Source: Acetobacteraceae bacterium
GTDB taxonomy: Bacteria; Pseudomonadota; Alphaproteobacteria; Acetobacterales; Acetobacteraceae
Assembly: GCA_019689515.1 (NCBI GenBank)
Contig: JADGHI010000016.1
Span: 1-18,722, forward strand
DNA: 18,722 nucleotides
Direction of reading: 5' to 3'
Both the position numbers and the translations under genes were made by a program. Below are positions 15,554 to 18,722 of this stretch, one piece after another. The notes below the pieces were generated by a model that was given only the letters and a program-made list of their open reading frames with translations, was not told where the DNA came from and did not search any database. The first letter of the stretch is position 1. Every line of letters starts with the position of its first letter.

Positions 15554-17365
15554 ATGGACGATGTGCGGAGCGCGCCGGCCGCGCGGGACGAAGGGCGCGC
15601 CGGCGTGGACCCGGTGACGCTGGAGATCATCCGCGGCGGACTGCGCGCCATCCAGTCCGAGATGGAGGTGCTGATCGAGCGCACCGCCATGTCCGCCTTC
15701 ATCCGCGAAAAGAAGGACTACGCCTCCGGCCTCTACGACGCCGACGGGCGGATGATCGCGGGCAAGACGCTGCCCTTCGCCACGGACCTCATCACGCCCG
15801 TCTTCGAGCACTACCCGCCCGAGATCATGCGCCCGGGCGACATCTACTGGTACAATGACTGCTACGCCTCGCGCGGTGCGGTGACGCATACGCCCGACCA
15901 GGTGCTGATCGCGCCGGTTTTCGCCGCTGACGGTCTGATCGGCTTCTCGCAGACCTGGGCGCATTTCGCCGACATCGGCGGCATGCGGCCCGGCTCGCTC
16001 TCGCCGGACTGCACGGAGATCTTCCAGGAGGGGACGATCGTGCCGCCGGTGCGCCTCGCGCAGGAGGGGCGCATCCAGGAGGAGCTGTTGCGCATCTTCA
16101 TCCGCAACTCGCGCTTCCCCTCGTCGGTGCGCGGCGACCTGCGCGCGCTGCTCGCGGCGGTCGCGCTCGGCGAGAAGCGGCTGCAGGAGCTGGCGGCGCG
16201 CTTCGGCCCGGCATCGGTACGCGCAGCCTTCGCCGAGCTCCTCTCCCGCACGGAGCGCGCCCTGCGCGAACGCCTGCGCGCGCTCGTGCCGCCCGGCACC
16301 TACCGCTTCGCCGACGTGATCGACTCCGACGGCCAGGGCAGCGGCCCGATCACTCTGCGCTACCGGCTGGAGGCGACGGAGGACGGGCGCTTCGTGCTCG
16401 ACCAGACCGAGACGGACGACCAGACGAAGGGGCCGGTCAATCTCGTGCTGAGCCCCAAGAGCCCGGGCGTGCTGGTCGGCGCCTATCTGCTCGGCAGCAG
16501 CACCGAGATCTCCCTCAACGCCGGCGCGGAGCGCCTGTTCGACGAGGTGCGGCTGCGCGAGGGCTCGGTGCTACAGCCGCGCTTCCCCGCGCCGCTCGGC
16601 CAGCGCGGCCTGACCATGCTGCGCAACCTCGCGGGCTATCTGGGGCTGCTCAACACGGCGTCCGGCGGCCAGGCCTCCGCCTCGCACAGCCCCTACTCGA
16701 TCTGGCTGATCCGCGGCGAGACGATGGAGGGCGAGCGCTTCCTGATGTCGGACGGCGTCGCCTGCGGCTATGGCGCGCGGCCCTTCGCCGACGGGCACGA
16801 CGCGGTCTATCTCGTCGCGCAGGAGAACTACCCGGCGGAGTTCGTGGACATCTCCTACCCGATGCGCGTGCGCCGCTACGCGATCAACCCGGACACCGGC
16901 GGGCCGGGGCGCTGGCGCGGCGGCTGCGGCGTGATCCGCGAGATGGAGGTCCTGGCGAAGGAGGCGCTGCTCTCCGTGCGGCTCGACGCGATCGCACACC
17001 CGCCCTGGGGGACCAATGGCGGCATGCAGGGCGGCACGGGGCGCTGCGTGGTCAATCCCGGACGGCCGGACGAGCGCGTCCTCGCACCGCTCAGCGACGG
17101 TAACCGCGTGCGGCGCGGCGACGTGATCCGGCTGGAGACGGGCGGCGGCGGCGGCTGGGGCCACCCCTTCGACCGCGAGCCGGAGCGCGTGCTCGCCGAT
17201 GTGCGCGGCGGATTCGTCAGCCGCGAGAGCGCGGAACGGGACTACGGCGTGATCCTGACCGCCGACGGCCGCGCCGTGGACGCGGAGGCGACCCGCCGGC
17301 GCCGCGCCGACCGGCCGCCAGCGAAATTGTTCCACCGTCACGGCTATGCGGAGTCGCTGGCATGA
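15554..17365 (+). CDS. hyuB: Hydantoinase B / 5-oxoprolinase family subunit
   Basis: A 603-residue HyuB-type subunit of an ATP-dependent cyclic amide hydrolase (hydantoinase, 5-oxoprolinase, acetone or acetophenone carboxylase superfamily). Landmarks are VDPVTLEIIRGGLRAIQSEM near the start, IREKKDYASGLYDADGRMIA, GDIYWYNDCYASRGAVTHTP, QTWAHFADIGGMRPGS, and a Gly-rich end LETGGGGGWGHPFDREPERV with VRGGFVSRESA. Length is near the family's usual 550-600. The frame is open from 15269, but ATG 15554 has AGGAG about ten bases upstream and the family sequence starts shortly after. Its stop overlaps the next start as ATGA, so HyuB and HyuA are translationally coupled and probably form one complex. Order B then A is the reverse of many hyu operons. 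Substrate cannot be told from sequence. Confidence 0.92.
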   Translation: MDDVRSAPAARDEGRAGVDPVTLEIIRGGLRAIQSEMEVLIERTAMSAFIREKKDYASGLYDADGRMIAGKTLPFATDLITPVFEHYPPEIMRPGDIYWYNDCYASRGAVTHTPDQVLIAPVFAADGLIGFSQTWAHFADIGGMRPGSLSPDCTEIFQEGTIVPPVRLAQEGRIQEELLRIFIRNSRFPSSVRGDLRALLAAVALGEKRLQELAARFGPASVRAAFAELLSRTERALRERLRALVPPGTYRFADVIDSDGQGSGPITLRYRLEATEDGRFVLDQTETDDQTKGPVNLVLSPKSPGVLVGAYLLGSSTEISLNAGAERLFDEVRLREGSVLQPRFPAPLGQRGLTMLRNLAGYLGLLNTASGGQASASHSPYSIWLIRGETMEGERFLMSDGVACGYGARPFADGHDAVYLVAQENYPAEFVDISYPMRVRRYAINPDTGGPGRWRGGCGVIREMEVLAKEALLSVRLDAIAHPPWGTNGGMQGGTGRCVVNPGRPDERVLAPLSDGNRVRRGDVIRLETGGGGGWGHPFDREPERVLADVRGGFVSRESAERDYGVILTADGRAVDAEATRRRRADRPPAKLFHRHGYAESLA

Positions 17366-18722
17366 GCGGCGCGACCGAGCAACAGCGGCAGCAGATGCCG
17401 GAACGCGCCGTCATCGGCGTGGACACGGGCGGCACCTTCACCGACGTCGTGCTCTTCGACCCCCGCGACGGACGGCTGGTGGTCGCCAAGACTCCCTCCA
17501 CGCCGCACGATCCCTCGGAGGGGTTCGGCGCCGGCCTCGCCGCAGCGCTCGAGCTCTCGGGCCTGCGCGGCTCGGAGGTCGGGCGCGTGCTCCACGGCAC
17601 GACGGTCGCGACGAACCTGATCCTTGAGCACAAGGGCCCGCCGGCGGCACTCATCGTCTCCGACGGCTTCAAGTACGTGCTCGAGATCGGCCGTCACGAC
17701 ATCCCGCGCCGCGCCAACCTGTTCAACTGGGTCAAGCCGCCGCGCCCCGTGCCGCCGGAGCACATCTGGGAGGTCGGCGGCCGCATGGACCCCGACGGGC
17801 GCGAGGCGGAGCCGCTCGACGAGGCGGCGCTGCGAGCGGCGGCGCGCGAGATCAAGGCGGAGGGCATCGGCACCGTCGCGATCGTGCTGCTGCACAGCTA
17901 CGCCAATCCGGCGCACGAGCAGCGCGCCGCGGCGATCCTGCGCGAGGAGCACCCGGAGGCGCTGGTCTCCCTCTCCTCCGAGGTGCTGCCGGTGCTGCGC
18001 GAGTACGAGCGCAGCGTCGTCACCCTGCTCAACGCCTATGTGATGCCGACCGTCTCGGCCTATGTGGAGCGGCTGGAACGCCGTGCCGAGGAGCGCGGCA
18101 TCGCCGCCCCGCTGCTGCTCATGAAGTCGAGCGGCGGCGTGGCCAGCACCCGCGCGGTGCGCCGCGCGCCGGTGGAGACGGCGCTCTCCGGCCCCGCGGC
18201 CGGCATCGTCGGCGCGAGCTTCACCGCTGCGCAGGCCGGCTTCGGCGACCTCATCACCATCGACATTGGCGGCACCTCGGCCGACGTCGCGCTGGTGAAG
18301 GGCGGGCAACCTGGTCTGACCACGACGGGTCGCATCGGCGACTGGCGCGTGACCTTGCCGATGGTGGACCTGACGACGATCGGCGCCGGCGGCGGCTCGA
18401 TCGCGCGCCTTTCCGAGACCGGCGGTCTGGTGGTCGGACCGCAGAGCGCCGGTGCCGTTCCCGGGCCGGTCTGCTACCGCCGTGGCGGGACGGAGCCCAC
18501 GGTCACCGACGCGCATCTCGTTCTGGGCCACCTGCCGGAACGCCTGCTCGACGGAAGCTTCCGGCTCGACCGCGAGCTGGCGCACAAGGCGATCGCCGAG
18601 CGGATCGCGGCGCCGCTCGGTCTTGAGGTCGAGGCGGCGGCGCGCGGCATCATCGACATCGCCAACAACACGATGCTCGGCGCGATCCGCGTGGTCTCGG
18701 TCGAGCGCGGGCACGATCCGCG
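17362..18722 (+). CDS. hyuA: Hydantoinase A / 5-oxoprolinase family subunit, partial at window edge
   Basis: The first 453 codons of an ATP-binding subunit that in full is about 690 residues; the frame is still open at the window end. It phosphorylates the ring carbonyl so that the ring can be opened. Seen are IGVDTGGTFTDVVLFD (18-33, phosphate-binding loop of the Hsp70/actin-like fold), VLHGTTVATNLILEHKG, GRHDIPRRANLF, the central LMKSSGGVAS and ALSGPAAGIVGA, a second TIDIGGTSADVAL loop, and TTIGAGGGSIA. The ATG overlaps the HyuB stop by two bases (ATGA). With HyuB, the M20 enzyme and the Bug receptor it forms a catabolic cluster. Acetone carboxylase-type subunits are a less likely alternative, as no gamma-subunit gene is seen in the window. 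Confidence 0.92.
   Translation, partial: MSGATEQQRQQMPERAVIGVDTGGTFTDVVLFDPRDGRLVVAKTPSTPHDPSEGFGAGLAAALELSGLRGSEVGRVLHGTTVATNLILEHKGPPAALIVSDGFKYVLEIGRHDIPRRANLFNWVKPPRPVPPEHIWEVGGRMDPDGREAEPLDEAALRAAAREIKAEGIGTVAIVLLHSYANPAHEQRAAAILREEHPEALVSLSSEVLPVLREYERSVVTLLNAYVMPTVSAYVERLERRAEERGIAAPLLLMKSSGGVASTRAVRRAPVETALSGPAAGIVGASFTAAQAGFGDLITIDIGGTSADVALVKGGQPGLTTTGRIGDWRVTLPMVDLTTIGAGGGSIARLSETGGLVVGPQSAGAVPGPVCYRRGGTEPTVTDAHLVLGHLPERLLDGSFRLDRELAHKAIAERIAAPLGLEVEAAARGIIDIANNTMLGAIRVVSVERGHDP

Noticed and set aside
13996..15702. A 568-codon minus-strand frame opposite the M20 gene
   Set aside because: Antisense shadow; the plus strand carries all M20 metal ligands in frame.
17344..18714. A 456-codon minus-strand frame at the right edge
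   Set aside because: Antisense to hyuA, whose reading frame has clear family motifs and overlaps the hyuB stop.

Overview
The window is high-GC DNA with dense coding and good Shine-Dalgarno sites. The gene content (a Bug/TctC-type binding protein, an ATP-dependent hydantoinase pair, a bkd operon, a PHB-depolymerase-type esterase) suggests an alphaproteobacterium, perhaps Acetobacteraceae close to Roseomonas. That placement is a judgement from protein style and gene content; no 16S or marker gene is present.

Layout from left to right. Bases 1-601 hold no gene I recognise. A ribbon-helix-helix (CopG-type) regulator (602-1024, +) precedes a PHB-depolymerase-family esterase (1219-2547, +). On the minus strand, 7094 down to about 2590, lies a branched-chain 2-oxoacid dehydrogenase operon in the order E1-alpha, E1-beta, E2, E3. 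The E3 gene (lpd) is ruined: it has two one-base deletions, a damaged FAD motif and only the first half of its reading frame. It runs into a remnant of a thermonuclease gene that has itself lost a catalytic Arg. A gene-free stretch of about 680 bases (7095-7776) follows.

Next comes a divergent module. On the minus strand are an exported alpha/beta hydrolase, a non-heme chloroperoxidase-type hydrolase and an Ohr/OsmC-family protein. On the plus strand is a large regulator with a winged-helix domain, a P-loop ATPase domain and a helical-repeat tail (10225-12819). The arrangement suggests a peroxide, electrophile or ester detoxification group under local control. The Ohr-like protein has Ser where the peroxidatic Cys should be.

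After a gap of about 310 bases comes a catabolic cluster: a Bug-type periplasmic binding protein (minus) divergent from an M20 peptidase, HyuB and HyuA (plus, the last cut by the window edge). Together these look like capture of a small carboxylated or cyclic amide compound, ATP-dependent ring opening, and amide hydrolysis. The actual substrate cannot be read from the sequence.

I found no mobile element, CRISPR array, tRNA or rRNA. Most of the window is ordinary. The observations most worth following are the Cys-to-Ser Ohr homologue, the fused lpd/nuclease gene wreck inside an otherwise intact bkd operon, and the regulator-linked hydrolase group.
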